DNA of 64,000 nucleotides from Scatomorpha stercorigallinarum (GCA_944387865.1 CALXGN010000003.1:1-64000); one strand, 5' to 3'; counted from the stretch's first letter, positions 24,539 to 32,954 are shown. Program-made: numbers and translations. Notes: generated by a model from the sequence alone, not told the origin.

Positions 24539-25366
24539 TCAGCTCCTGATCTCGGCCCAGTTCATGACCGACCAGCCTTCGTCCGTCTTTATCAGCACCA
24601 GCGCGGCCTCCGTCCCCGGCCCCATGCCGCGGTAGACCGTGCCGGCGCCGCCGCTGTATTCAAAGCGCAGGGTGACAAGGCTGCCCTTGTCGATGCCCTC
24701 CGCCGGCGCGCCGTGGAACACATGCGACGCCGCGTCCGTGAAATACGCGTCCATCTCCGCGTCATATTCCAGGGCTTCTATCTCGCAGCCCTCTGCCGCC
24801 GCGGCGAAATCGGCGCGCAGGAAGGCCTCCGCCTCCTCTATCAGCGCCGGGTCCTTCTCCACGCTCACCCGCGCGGCGAGCAGCTCCTCCAGCAGCCCGG
24901 TGTCGATGCTCCCGGCCTCGCAGGCATAGCACACGTTGTCGAACATGACCGTCCCGCCGGAGAATATATCGATATCCCGCGGGTGTGCGTGCTCGTCATA
25001 TTCCTCATAGGCAAAGTAGACGCTGTACAGCCGCGGCGGCTGCGTGAACTCATCGCGGGCCTCGTCGTACTCCGGCCGCTCCGTCTCATTCAGGCGCACG
25101 ATGCCCGCGACGGCCGCGCAGAGGGCGTCGAGCTCCTGCTCCGAGAGGTCGTAGCGCCAGGCGGGTTCGCCCCCACGGCGCAGGATAAGGGCCGCTGTGG
25201 GCTCCGCATACCCGGCAGGCGTGGAGGCGGTCGGCGTGGGCTCCGCGCCCTCCGGCGCCGCCGTCGGCGCCGGCGTCACGGCGGCGGCCGGCGTGGGCGC
25301 GGCTTCCGCCCCGCAGGCAGAGAGCAGCACAGCTGCCAGCAATGACCATGCCATCGTCCTTTTCAT
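24539..25366 (-). CDS. Lipoprotein of unknown function
   Basis: The 275-residue protein has a lipoprotein signal (LLAAVLLSAC, Cys about 18) and an Ala/Pro/Thr linker to about residue 55. I do not recognise the mature domain. It is acidic and Tyr-rich, with a YSVYFAYEEYDEHAHPRDID segment and a C-terminal GTEAALVLIKTDEGWSVMN strand pair. It may belong with the two lipoprotein genes upstream on the same strand, although a 78-bp gap lies between. The ribosome site GAGGGTGCGCG is acceptable. Confidence 0.75.
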   Translation of the reverse strand: MKRTMAWSLLAAVLLSACGAEAAPTPAAAVTPAPTAAPEGAEPTPTASTPAGYAEPTAALILRRGGEPAWRYDLSEQELDALCAAVAGIVRLNETERPEYDEARDEFTQPPRLYSVYFAYEEYDEHAHPRDIDIFSGGTVMFDNVCYACEAGSIDTGLLEELLAARVSVEKDPALIEEAEAFLRADFAAAAEGCEIEALEYDAEMDAYFTDAASHVFHGAPAEGIDKGSLVTLRFEYSGGAGTVYRGMGPGTEAALVLIKTDEGWSVMNWAEIRS

Positions 25367-25444
25367 CGCGCACCCTCCCTTTGCCCCGTTTAGGACTGGA
25401 TACGGCAGGATAACACCAAGGTTTGCCTGCCCGGCCGAATATCG

Positions 25445-25942
25445 TCAGGCGATCTGATAACTCAACGAGGCAAACACGTCCGCATCGTTGCTGCTGAACA
25501 TGGTGACGGCGTATTCGCCGGCCGGCAAGCCGGACAGGTCTATGGTGCCATGGGCCGCGCCGCTCGTGAGCCCTAACGCATATATAGTTCCCTCGGCGCT
25601 GGCGACGCCTACATACAGTGTTTCGCCTGATTGACGCCAACTGACCGTAATGCCCAGGCGCGTGTTCGCGTCCTCGGATATCTCAAACAGGGCTTCGGAT
25701 GACACCCGTTCGTTGTCCTCCGCGTTATCCAGCAGCAGGGTCTGAACGGGCGCGCCGGCATCGCTGCCGTGAAGCTCTCCATCAGCAGTATACCGGTCGC
25801 GTATATCCACGATCTGCCCGTCCCCGGCGGCGGCATATACATCTTCGGATATTTCGGCCGTTCCCGTCTCTGCGCAGCCCGGTAAAAGGACGAACATCAG
25901 CGCCAAAAGCAGCGCGAGCGGTTGGATATTACTTCTTTCCAT
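25445..25942 (-). CDS. Small lipoprotein of unknown function
   Basis: The 165-residue protein has signal LALLLALMFVLLPGC (Cys about 23). The mature part has two beta-rich halves, ending YAVTMFSSNDADVFASLSYQI, reminiscent of bacterial pre-peptidase-like beta sandwiches, though I would not name a family. ATG at 25942 follows GGAGGGAGACCGTG. It overlaps by 14 bp the end of the upstream frameshifted lipoprotein, indicating that the two were once coupled. Confidence 0.72.
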   Translation of the reverse strand: MERSNIQPLALLLALMFVLLPGCAETGTAEISEDVYAAAGDGQIVDIRDRYTADGELHGSDAGAPVQTLLLDNAEDNERVSSEALFEISEDANTRLGITVSWRQSGETLYVGVASAEGTIYALGLTSGAAHGTIDLSGLPAGEYAVTMFSSNDADVFASLSYQIA

Positions 25943-26373
25943 CACGGTCTCCCTCCTCACGATCGCCCCTTTGACGTGCGTAGGTCTCGGCGCACTTGGC
26001 ATCGACCCGCTCCCGATTCGCTTCATATTCTTCCAGAGGCATTATTTTCACGCAGCCGCTCCATGGTATGCCGTCGTTCTCCTCCATATAGTATTCTATA
26101 TACAGCATACAGCTCGTCGCCGATCTCAAAATCATCGAGGTCATATGGCCCACCGTCGTAGCCCAGCTTGAACAGGTGCCATCTGTTGTCTTCGTGGTTG
26201 AGGAGAACAAAGTAAAGCGGCTCTTCCAACTTGTCTGCAAGCACCCCGGTCATAACGCCGTGCTCCCCAACAGCCGTATCCGGCACGTTGTATCCGTACC
26301 AGGCGGCGCAGCCTGACAGCAGCGTGAGCGACAGAGCAAGCGCTGTGAGTATTATGGCCCCTCTTCTTTTCAT
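25929..26373 (-). pseudogene. Lipoprotein gene with a probable frameshift
   Basis: ATG at 26373 follows GGGAGGT and encodes signal LALSLTLLSGC, then a small domain to ...FEIGDELYAVYRI. In this frame translation ends at 26023 with an atypical tail. One frame over, sequence from about 26100 reads EYYMEENDGIPWSGCVKIM and continues as a charged, natural-looking protein to 25929, where it overlaps the next gene start. A one-base change near 26085-26120 would restore a single protein of about 147 residues. It is either a real frameshift or a sequencing error. Confidence 0.65.
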
Positions 26374-26425
26374 GACCACACCTCCCCTGGCGTTGACCGC
26401 TTAAAACGGGTCTCATCGTTATCTC

Positions 26426-26454
26426 ATTATAATAAGATTTGCGTTAAAAAACAA
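26426..26454 (-). promoter_or_regulatory. Sigma-A promoter of the lipoprotein cluster
   Basis: The minus strand reads TTGTTT, 17 bp, TATAAT, about 50 bp before the frameshifted lipoprotein gene. Confidence 0.75.
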
Positions 26455-26713
26455 GTATGGGAAAGTCAACTGCATATAAATCAGGCCGGCGCGTGTGCGC
26501 CGTGCAGCCCAGCAAAAACAAATCCGAAGCCCAGCGGGTCCGGTTTTTAAAGGAGGAACGGGATCCATCCCGTTCCGGCGCCAGGGGTTGGGTTTCTTTG
26601 GTAAGATGCGCAAACTTTCGGCGCACGGCCACCTCCCCTGCGCGGCAGGGGAGGCCTGGGCTTGCTGAAAGTGGAGCGGCGCGCAGCGCATCCGCATCCA
26701 AACACAGTTTGGG
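26455..26713. repeat. Mosaic intergenic repeat block 5
   Basis: No gene is supported. It holds a GGAACGGGATCC/CATCCCGTTCC hairpin related to those at 16371 and 17122, then a shortened half of the palindromic element (TTTGGTAAGATGCGCAAAC... to CACCTCCCCT-AGGGGAGG, 26594-26662), and a GCGCGCAGCGCA piece next to the rsmI stop. Confidence 0.75.
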
Positions 26714-27550
26714 TCATTCCTCCTTCAGCGCGCGGGAATACAGGTCATTCCTCTTGAAGCCGCTCTCCGCGGCGGCTTTTTTTGCCGCGTCCTTGAGCGA
26801 GAGGCCCTCGGCGCGGTAGCGGCAAACGAGCTCGAGGGCCGCCTGCTCGTCCATCTGCGGCCGCGCCGGCTCCGGCGCGCCGGCCACCACCAGCACGAAC
26901 TCGCCGCGCGGCGGCTCGGCGGCGTAGCGCTCCGCGGCCTCGCCCAGCGTCGTGCGGATGACCTCCTCGTGCATCTTCGTCAATTCCCGGCAGAGGGACA
27001 CCTCGCGCCCAGCGCCCAGCGCGGCGGCCAGGTCGGCGAGCGTTTTCGCTATCTTGTGCGGCGCTTCGTAGAACACCATCGTCCGCCGCTCGCCCTTCAG
27101 CTCCTCCAGATGCTCCGCGCGGCTCCTGCCGGAGGTGGAGAGGAAGCCCTCGAAGGTGAAGCGCCCCGCGGGCAGGGCGGAAAGGGCCACCGCCGTCACC
27201 ACCGCGCTGGGGCCCGGCACGGCGGTGACGGCCACGCCCTCGCGCGCGCAGAGCGCCACCAGCTCCTCGCCGGGGTCGGAGACGGCGGGCATGCCCGCGT
27301 CCGTCACCAGCGCGCAGTTCTCGCCGGCGAGGATGCGCTGCAATATTTTGTCCCCGCTCTGGTACTTGTTGTGCTCAAAGTAGCTGACGAGCGGCTTTTT
27401 TATACCGAAATAGTTCAGCAGCCGCAGCGTGACGCGCGTGTCCTCGGCGGCGATGAAGTCCGCCTCCTCCAGCGCGCGGCGCGCCCGGGGCGAAAAGTCC
27501 CCCAGGTTGCCGATGGGCGTGCCCACCAGCGTGAGCGTTCCCGGCATCAT
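26714..27550 (-). CDS. rsmI: 16S rRNA (cytidine(1402)-2'-O)-methyltransferase
   Basis: The 278-residue tetrapyrrole-methylase-fold enzyme has the RsmI signature GTPIGNLGDFSPRARRAL and AAEDTRVTLRLLNYF. LVTDAGMPAVSDPGEEL and VPGPSAVVTAVALSALP follow, then VFYEAPHKI. It 2'-O-methylates C1402 in the decoding centre. The start overlaps the stop of the upstream methyltransferase gene as ATGA, which fixes the start at 27550 and argues for coupling. The long open frame further upstream belongs to antisense sequence. Confidence 0.96.
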   Translation of the reverse strand: MMPGTLTLVGTPIGNLGDFSPRARRALEEADFIAAEDTRVTLRLLNYFGIKKPLVSYFEHNKYQSGDKILQRILAGENCALVTDAGMPAVSDPGEELVALCAREGVAVTAVPGPSAVVTAVALSALPAGRFTFEGFLSTSGRSRAEHLEELKGERRTMVFYEAPHKIAKTLADLAAALGAGREVSLCRELTKMHEEVIRTTLGEAAERYAAEPPRGEFVLVVAGAPEPARPQMDEQAALELVCRYRAEGLSLKDAAKKAAAESGFKRNDLYSRALKEE

Positions 27551-28263
27551 GTATCCCCCCTGTGACATATGCGGCGGTATTCCGCGCTCTCGCCGCCCGA
27601 GTCCGTGCGGACGATCAGCGGCGGCTCTATCTTCAGCCCGGGCGCGCCGCCGCGGCGGCCCTCGGCCAGCACCAGGCTGGGCGCGCTCGCCGCCGTGCTC
27701 TGCACCAGGCGCAGGCGCTTGGGCTCCAGCGCGTGCGCGCGCATCAGCGCCATCAGTTCCGCCAGGCGCTCCGGGCGGTGCACCACGCAGAAGGCCCCGC
27801 CCGTCCGCAGCGACCAGGCCGCGGCGTCGAGCACGTCCGCGAGCGTACACTCCATCTCCGAGCGGGCGAGCGCGCGGGCGCGGTCGCTGCTCGCGCGGCC
27901 GCTGCCGGCCGGAAAATAGGGCGGGTTGCAGACGCAGAGCGAGTAAGCCCCCGCCTTCAGCAGCGCGCGGTGGGCGCGGATGTCGCCGCAGATCACCCGC
28001 GCGCGCCGCTCAAGGCCGTTGGCGGCCAGGTTGCGCTCCGCCGAGCGCGCGGCGGCGGGCAACAGCTCCACGCCGTCCGCCTCCAGCCCCGGCATCCGGC
28101 TGAGCAGCAGCAGCGTCACGGCGGCGGCGCCGCAGCAGAGCTCCAGCGCCCGGCCCCGGGCGGGGCGGGCGAAGTCCGCCAGCAGCAGGCTGTCCATGCC
28201 CAGCGGCATGCCGCCGCCGGGGTCGAATAGCGGCCCACCGGGCCAGAGTTCGGACAGGGCCAT
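27547..28263 (-). CDS. tRNA1(Val) adenine-N6-methyltransferase-like protein (YfiC/TrmN6 family)
   Basis: The 238-residue Rossmann methyltransferase has a motif I region ALELCCGAAAVTLLLL, GVELLPAAARSAERN as motif II, and the catalytic NPPYF motif used for adenine-N6 methylation. N-terminal GMDSLLLADFA is typical of the YabB/TrmN6 group next to rsmI (yraL/yabC) in Firmicutes. ATG at 28263 follows GGGAGGAGG at 7-bp spacing. It forms an operon with rsmI. The CCGAAA variant in motif I replaces the usual GxGxG, which is common in this family. Confidence 0.88.
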   Translation of the reverse strand: MALSELWPGGPLFDPGGGMPLGMDSLLLADFARPARGRALELCCGAAAVTLLLLSRMPGLEADGVELLPAAARSAERNLAANGLERRARVICGDIRAHRALLKAGAYSLCVCNPPYFPAGSGRASSDRARALARSEMECTLADVLDAAAWSLRTGGAFCVVHRPERLAELMALMRAHALEPKRLRLVQSTAASAPSLVLAEGRRGGAPGLKIEPPLIVRTDSGGESAEYRRICHRGDT

Positions 28264-28309
28264 GGCCTCCTCCCTTCTCCGCAAAAGCGCCTTTCCGTAC
28301 ATATAGAAG

Positions 28310-28341
28310 TGCCCCGCCGCGCAACAGTCACGCGGCGGGGC
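28310..28341 (-). terminator. Hairpin after the ferredoxin gene
   Basis: GCCCCGCCGCG and CGCGGCGGGGC form an 11-bp stem with a 10-nt loop. There is only a weak T tract on the minus strand (CACTTCTATAT), so termination may be partial. Confidence 0.5.
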
Positions 28342-28356
28342 GGAGCGTAACGCCGA

Positions 28357-28527
28357 TCAGTTCTCAGCGATGGCGTCAGCAGGACAGTTCTCCTTGCAGG
28401 TGCCGCAGCCGATGCACTTGTCCTGGTCGATGACGTACTTGTCGTCGCCCATGTCGATGGCCTCGACGGGGCAGTTGGCAGCGCAGGTGCCGCAGGAGAC
28501 GCAATCATCGGTGATAACGTAAGCCAT
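28357..28527 (-). CDS. 2[4Fe-4S] ferredoxin
   Basis: The 56-residue protein reads MAYVITDDCVSCGTCAANCP at its start and has a second motif KCIGCGTCKENCP. These are two classical CxxCxxCxxxCP clusters, as in clostridial 8Fe ferredoxins. It shuttles electrons at low potential in anaerobic metabolism. The gene is monocistronic, with its own promoter at 28587-28614. It is divergent from the ClpC-like gene. Confidence 0.96.
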   Translation of the reverse strand: MAYVITDDCVSCGTCAANCPVEAIDMGDDKYVIDQDKCIGCGTCKENCPADAIAEN

Positions 28528-28586
28528 GTTCCATCCTCCATTCAGAGCATATTTATACGGGGCCCTTCACAGGCCTGTATGGCTGT

Positions 28587-28614
28587 ATTGTAGCACACCG
28601 GGCGTAAAAATCAA
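28587..28614 (-). promoter_or_regulatory. Promoter of the ferredoxin gene
   Basis: The minus strand reads TTGATT, 16 bp, TACAAT, about 60 bp before the start codon. Confidence 0.7.
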
Positions 28615-28754
28615 TAAGTAATTATGAATTTCCCCCCGTGCACAGCTGGGCGGATGGTTATATCTTCCGGCTGAGAGGGCAATACTTACTGCGTTCGCGG
28701 GCATTCACGCCCCGGACAGGCTATCATTATAGCTCTCAGCAAGGAGGAATGGGC

Positions 28755-31028
28755 ATGAAAGGTAGCGGCAGATTCACCGAGAGGGCCACGGGGGCCATCA
28801 CCGCCGCCCGGGACGCGGCGGCGGCGCTGGGGCACAGCTATGTGGGCACCGAGCACCTGCTGCTGGGCGTGGCGGCGGAGGAGGGCAGCCTGGGCGCGCG
28901 CGTGCTTGCCGGCTGCGGGCTGGACAGCGCGCGGTTGACGCGGCTGGTGGCCGCGGAGTGCGGCCGCGGCGCCCCCGGCGAGCCGGCACAGGGCCTGACG
29001 CCGAAGGCCCGCTCGGCCATCGAGCAGGCGGCGAGGGACGCGCGCCGCCTGGGCCACGGCTATGTGGGCACGGAGCATTTGCTGATGGGCGTGCTGCGCT
29101 CGCCGGACTGCACGGCCTACGGCCTCGTCTGCGGCGCGGGGGCGGAGCCGGAGGCGCTCTATGAGCAGATACTGGCCCTTTTCGGCGCGCCGCAGGACGG
29201 CGAGCCCAGCCGCCAGACGCGCCAGAGCCCGCTGCGCTATCCCGCGCGGCACGCGGACACGCGCCTGCTCGACCAGTATGGCCGCGACCTGACGCAGCTG
29301 GCCGCCGGCGGCGGCACGGACCCCGTGGTCTGCCGCGACCGGGAGATCAAGCGCGTCATCCAGATCCTCTCCCGCCGCACGAAGAACAACCCCGTGCTGG
29401 TGGGCGAGCCGGGCGTGGGCAAGACGGCGGTGGCCGAGGGGCTGGCCCAGCGCGTGGCCCGCGGGGAGGTGCCCGACAGCCTGCGCGGGATGCGCATCGT
29501 CACGCTGGACGTGCCCAGTATGCTGGCCGGCACCAAGTACCGCGGCGACTTTGAAGAGCGCATCAAGGCCGTGCTGCGCGAGGTGCGCCGCGCGGGGGAC
29601 GTGATCGTGTTCATCGACGAGCTGCACACGCTGGTGGGCGCCGGCTCGGCGGAGGGGGCCATCGACGCGGCCAATATCATCAAGCCCGCCCTCGGGCGCG
29701 GGGAGATACAGGTGATAGGCGCCACCACGCTGGAGGAATACCGCCGGCACATCGAGAAGGACGCCGCGCTGGAGCGGCGCTTCCAGCCCGTGAACGTGCC
29801 CGAGCCGGGCCTTGCCGACTGCGAGAAGATGCTCTCCGCCCTCAAGCGGGGGCTGGAGAGCCACCACGGCCTCGGCATCTCCGATGAGGCGGTCTCCGCC
29901 GCCGTGCAGCTCTCCGCGCGCTACATCAACGACCGCTTCCTGCCCGACAAGGCCATCGACCTGCTGGACGAGGCGGCTTCCCGCGTGCGCATCGAGGGCG
30001 GGCGCTCGCGCGTGGTGGGCCGCGAGGAGGTGGCGGACGTGGTCTCCTCCTGGACGGGGCTGCCGCTGGCGGCCATCACCGAGGACGAGGGGCGCCGGCT
30101 GCTGCGGCTGGAGAGCGCGCTGCACGAGCGCGTGGTGGGCCAGGACGAGGCCGTGGGGGCCGTGGCGCGGGCCATCCGCCGCTCGCGCGTGGGACTTTCG
30201 GACCCGCGGCGGCCCGTGGGCAGCTTCCTCTTCCTCGGGCCCTCCGGCGTGGGCAAAACGGAGCTCTGCCGCGCGCTGGCGGCGGCGGTCTACGGCGATG
30301 AAAAGGCCCTCATCCGCATCGACATGTCCGAATACATGGAAAAGCACGCCGTCTCGCGCCTCATCGGCTCGCCGCCCGGCTATGTCGGCTATGACGAGGG
30401 CGGGCAGCTCACCGAGCGCGTGCGCCGCAGGCCATGGAGCGTGGTGCTCTTCGACGAGATCGAAAAGGCGCACGAGGACGTCTATAACCTCCTGCTGCAG
30501 ATCATGGACGACGGCGGGCTCACCGACTCCGCCGGGCGGCGGGCGGATTTCCGCAACACCATCGTCGTCATGACCTCCAACGTGGGGGCCAAGGCCATCA
30601 ACTCCGGGCGGCCGGCGCTCGGCTTCGGCGGCGAGAGCGGCGGCACGGACAGCGCCGTGCGCGCGGCCGTCATGCGCGAGCTGCGCGAGACCTTCCGCCC
30701 CGAGTTCCTCAACCGCGTGGACGGCACCATCGTTTTCCGCCGCCTGACGCCGGAGGACGTAAAAAAGATCGCCGCCTCCATGGTGGCGGAGGTGGCGGGG
30801 CGTATGCGCGCGCTGGGCGTGGAGCTGGAAGTGGCGGACGAAGCGCTCGACTACCTCGCCCGGCGCGGCTTCGACCCGGACTGCGGCGCGCGTCCGCTGC
30901 GCCGGGCCGTGAGCGCGGAGCTGGAGGACCGCGCGGCGGAGGCGCTGCTCGCCGGCGCTCTCGCGCCCGGGATGCGCGCCGCCGTGCGCGCCGGGGAGGG
31001 CGGCCTCGTCATCGTACCGCTCAGCTGA
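28755..31028 (+). CDS. ClpC-like AAA+ ATPase lacking the middle domain
   Basis: The 757-residue Hsp100 unfoldase has two Clp N-repeats (about 5-150, each with LGHxYVGTEHLLLG or similar). D1 has Walker A GEPGVGKT (about 217) and VFIDELHTLVG; D2 has GPSGVGKT (about 495). A loop with ALGF (about 622) fits the ClpP-binding [L/I]-G-F/L motif. Between AIDLLDEAASRVR and the next conserved strand VADVVSSWTGLP only about 15 residues remain, where ClpC has a coiled-coil M domain of about 50. It should feed ClpP but cannot use MecA/McsB in the usual way. ATG at 28755 has AAGGAGG 7 bp upstream. No CtsR box or mcsAB is nearby. Confidence 0.9.
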   Translation: MKGSGRFTERATGAITAARDAAAALGHSYVGTEHLLLGVAAEEGSLGARVLAGCGLDSARLTRLVAAECGRGAPGEPAQGLTPKARSAIEQAARDARRLGHGYVGTEHLLMGVLRSPDCTAYGLVCGAGAEPEALYEQILALFGAPQDGEPSRQTRQSPLRYPARHADTRLLDQYGRDLTQLAAGGGTDPVVCRDREIKRVIQILSRRTKNNPVLVGEPGVGKTAVAEGLAQRVARGEVPDSLRGMRIVTLDVPSMLAGTKYRGDFEERIKAVLREVRRAGDVIVFIDELHTLVGAGSAEGAIDAANIIKPALGRGEIQVIGATTLEEYRRHIEKDAALERRFQPVNVPEPGLADCEKMLSALKRGLESHHGLGISDEAVSAAVQLSARYINDRFLPDKAIDLLDEAASRVRIEGGRSRVVGREEVADVVSSWTGLPLAAITEDEGRRLLRLESALHERVVGQDEAVGAVARAIRRSRVGLSDPRRPVGSFLFLGPSGVGKTELCRALAAAVYGDEKALIRIDMSEYMEKHAVSRLIGSPPGYVGYDEGGQLTERVRRRPWSVVLFDEIEKAHEDVYNLLLQIMDDGGLTDSAGRRADFRNTIVVMTSNVGAKAINSGRPALGFGGESGGTDSAVRAAVMRELRETFRPEFLNRVDGTIVFRRLTPEDVKKIAASMVAEVAGRMRALGVELEVADEALDYLARRGFDPDCGARPLRRAVSAELEDRAAEALLAGALAPGMRAAVRAGEGGLVIVPLS

Positions 31029-31506
31029 GGGCGGGCAGCGACTCGTCGTTCGCCACCCAGTCGCGCACGTGGATGACGTTATACGCGTCCTCCCCCGTGC
31101 GCACCACCACCTGCGTGATGCCGGCGTTGATGATGTGCCGCCTGCACATGGAGCAGGGCATGGTATCCGCGAGCAGCTCCTGCGTCTTGGCGTCCCGCCC
31201 CACCAGATAGAGCGTGCCGCCCAGCATGTCGCGCCTGGCGGCGGAGATGATGGCGTTGGCCTCCGCGTGCACGCTGCGGCAGAGCTCGTAGCGCTGCCCG
31301 GAGGGGATGCCCAGCTCGTCGCGCGTGCAGCGGCCGAGCTCCGTGCAGTTCACGCGCCCGCGCGGCGCGCCGTTGTAGCCGGTGGATATTATCTCGTCGT
31401 TGCGGACGATTATCGCGCCGTACTTCCGCCTGAGGCAGGTGGAGCGGTTCAGCACCGCGTCGGCGATGTTGAGGTAGTAATTCTCCTTGCTTGTCCTTGC
31501 GTCCAT
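31021..31506 (-). CDS. dCMP deaminase (ComEB-type)
   Basis: The 161-residue zinc deaminase has the zinc-site motifs SVHAEANAI (His plus catalytic Glu) and TMPCSMCRRHI (two Cys). The N-terminal NADAVLNRSTCLRRK-like and YNGAPRG segments are typical of deoxycytidylate deaminase. It converts dCMP to dUMP for thymidylate synthesis. ATG at 31506 is preferred because AAGGGAG lies 7 bp upstream; ATG at 31512 is too close. It overlaps the ClpC-like 3' end by 8 bp, tail to tail. Confidence 0.92.
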   Translation of the reverse strand: MDARTSKENYYLNIADAVLNRSTCLRRKYGAIIVRNDEIISTGYNGAPRGRVNCTELGRCTRDELGIPSGQRYELCRSVHAEANAIISAARRDMLGGTLYLVGRDAKTQELLADTMPCSMCRRHIINAGITQVVVRTGEDAYNVIHVRDWVANDESLPALS

Positions 31507-31587
31507 GAACATGCTCCCTTCCGCCGCCCTGCGGGGCGGCGTTTTTTCAAGTTTATAATTTTGGGGCTTCCCCGTCAAGCCTAATTG

Positions 31588-31596
31588 TGCTATACT
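31588..31596 (+). promoter_or_regulatory. Extended -10 promoter of queH
   Basis: TGCTATACT is an extended -10 box. Only 8 bp separate it from the ATG, so the transcript would be leaderless or nearly so. A GGGGCTTCCC block lies about 20 bp upstream, and a close relative is seen before trkH. Confidence 0.6.
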
Positions 31597-31604
31597 GCCG
31601 CAGT

Positions 31605-32198
31605 ATGAAGAACTACGCCCTTGAAATGGATAAGGTCGTCGCCTCCCTCGGCGGAAGGCGCCCACGGCTGCTGCTGCAAAGCTGCTGCGGCCCCTGCTCC
31701 ACCGCCGTGCTTGAGGTGCTCCGCCCGCACTTTGAGGTCACCCTGCTCTATTACAACCCGAACATCCAGCCCGAGGAAGAATACCGCCTACGGCTGGAAA
31801 ACCAGCTCAGGGTGCTGCGCGAGCTTTACCCGGATGTCGGGCTTCTCGAGTGCGCTTATGACGGCGGGGCCTTCACGGCCGCCGCGCGCGGCCTGGAGGG
31901 CGAGCCGGAGGGCGGGGCGCGCTGCACCGCCTGCTTCCGGCTGCGGCTCGGATACACGGCCAGGGCCGCGGCGGAGGGCGGGTTCGAGTTCTTCTGTACC
32001 ACGCTCAGCGTCTCCCCGCACAAGGACGCGGAGCGCCTGAACGCCATCGGCGCGGAGCTGGGCGAAAAATACGGCGTGCGCTACCTGCCAAGCGACTTCA
32101 AAAAGCGCGACGGCTACAAGCGCAGCATCGAGCTCTCACGCTCTTTGGGGCTCTACAGGCAGGACTATTGCGGCTGCCTCTATTCCAAACAGGCTTGA
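31605..32198 (+). CDS. queH: Epoxyqueuosine reductase QueH
   Basis: The 197-residue DUF208 protein has QSCCGPCSTAVLEVL at its N-terminus, then LYYNPNIQPEEEY, CTACFRLRL and a C-terminal DYCGCLYS. This is the cysteine set that binds the iron-sulfur cluster and second iron in QueH. It reduces epoxyqueuosine to queuosine in tRNA, replacing QueG in anaerobes. The next gene is queT, a queuosine-precursor importer, so this is a salvage pair. No ribosome site precedes the ATG at 31605. Confidence 0.95.
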   Translation: MKNYALEMDKVVASLGGRRPRLLLQSCCGPCSTAVLEVLRPHFEVTLLYYNPNIQPEEEYRLRLENQLRVLRELYPDVGLLECAYDGGAFTAAARGLEGEPEGGARCTACFRLRLGYTARAAAEGGFEFFCTTLSVSPHKDAERLNAIGAELGEKYGVRYLPSDFKKRDGYKRSIELSRSLGLYRQDYCGCLYSKQA

Positions 32199-32217
32199 AG
32201 GGGCTGCGCCCCCTTTT
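32198..32217 (+). terminator. Short hairpin after queH
   Basis: AAGGGG and CCCCTT form a six-pair stem followed by TTTT, starting at the queH stop codon. It may attenuate transcription into queT. Confidence 0.5.
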
Positions 32218-32224
32218 CAGGCAT

Positions 32225-32300
32225 GGCGGGAAATACGTTTCCATCCCGCCGGCGCGGGTTTCCACACCCCGCAGGGCTCTGCCCATATCAAAATGGGAGG
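32225..32300 (+). promoter_or_regulatory. Structured queT leader, candidate preQ1-type translational switch
   Basis: A chain of hairpins precedes queT: GGCGGGA/TCCCGCC (32225-32250) and GCGGG/CCCGC (32254-32272). Two exclusive ones follow: GGGC/GCCC (32274-32284) or CCCAT/ATGGG (32282-32297). The last would bury the ribosome site GGGAGG. preQ1 riboswitches often precede queT genes, but I could not match this leader to a known class. Confidence 0.4.
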
Positions 32301-32309
32301 TAAACAAAA

Positions 32310-32831
32310 ATGCGCATCTCTGTCAAAGATCTCGCCTCCGCCGCGGTCGTCGGCGCGGCCTACGCCGCACTGACCATGCTGCTCGCCCCCATCTCCTTCG
32401 GGCTCGTGCAGTTCCGCGCGTCGGAGGCGCTCTGCATCCTGCCGGCCTTCCTGCCCGCGGCCTCCTGGGGCCTCTGGGTGGGCTGCGCGCTGGTGAACTT
32501 CATGTCCGGTTACGGCATACCGGACATCGTGTTCGGCTCCTTCGCCACGCTGATGGCCTCGCTCTGCATCGCGCGCATCGCCCGCGGGCACTCTCCGCTG
32601 CTCGGCTGGGGGCGCTGCCTCGCCGTCTGCGCCATGCCCGTGCTCTGGAACGGGCCCATCGTCGGCGGCGTCATCGCCTGGAGCACCGGCGCCTTCTGGG
32701 CCGCCCTGCCGCTCAGCGCCGCTCAGATAGCCGTTGAGGAGGCGGCGGTGATGTTTGTCCTGGGACTGCCGCTGCTGCGCCTGCTGCCGCGCAGCCGGGC
32801 CTTCGTCGGCGCTCTCTCACATGTGCGCTGA
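32310..32831 (+). CDS. queT: QueT-family queuosine precursor transporter (ECF-type S component)
   Basis: The 173-residue membrane protein has about five helices and the QueT pattern MLLAPISFGLVQFRASEAL, LPAFLPAASWGLWVGC and NGPIVGG, ending in a helix before a basic tail. It imports queuine or preQ1/preQ0, probably with a shared ECF energising module not in this window. ATG follows GGGAGGTAAACAAAA. It is downstream of queH and probably co-transcribed past a short hairpin. Confidence 0.9.
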   Translation: MRISVKDLASAAVVGAAYAALTMLLAPISFGLVQFRASEALCILPAFLPAASWGLWVGCALVNFMSGYGIPDIVFGSFATLMASLCIARIARGHSPLLGWGRCLAVCAMPVLWNGPIVGGVIAWSTGAFWAALPLSAAQIAVEEAAVMFVLGLPLLRLLPRSRAFVGALSHVR

Positions 32832-32945
32832 GTTGCCGCTTTTGTAAATTCCGCAACGATTTCCGCACTTTTGCCGGGTATTTTACGATTCGCACGGACA
32901 CGTGGTGACAAAAGCATTTTGGGGACTTCCCTTTTTCAAAACCCG

Positions 32946-32954
32946 TGCTATAAT
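32946..32954 (+). promoter_or_regulatory. Extended -10 promoter of trkH
   Basis: TGCTATAAT with a GGGGACTTCCC block upstream. The ATG lies 9 bp after the -10 box, so a near-leaderless mRNA is predicted. The arrangement closely resembles the queH promoter. Confidence 0.65.

Noticed and set aside
28528..28754. CtsR operator upstream of the ClpC-like gene
   Set aside because: No heptad direct repeat of the GGTCAAA type is visible; promoter boxes here (TTCACG, TTATAG) are too weak to list.
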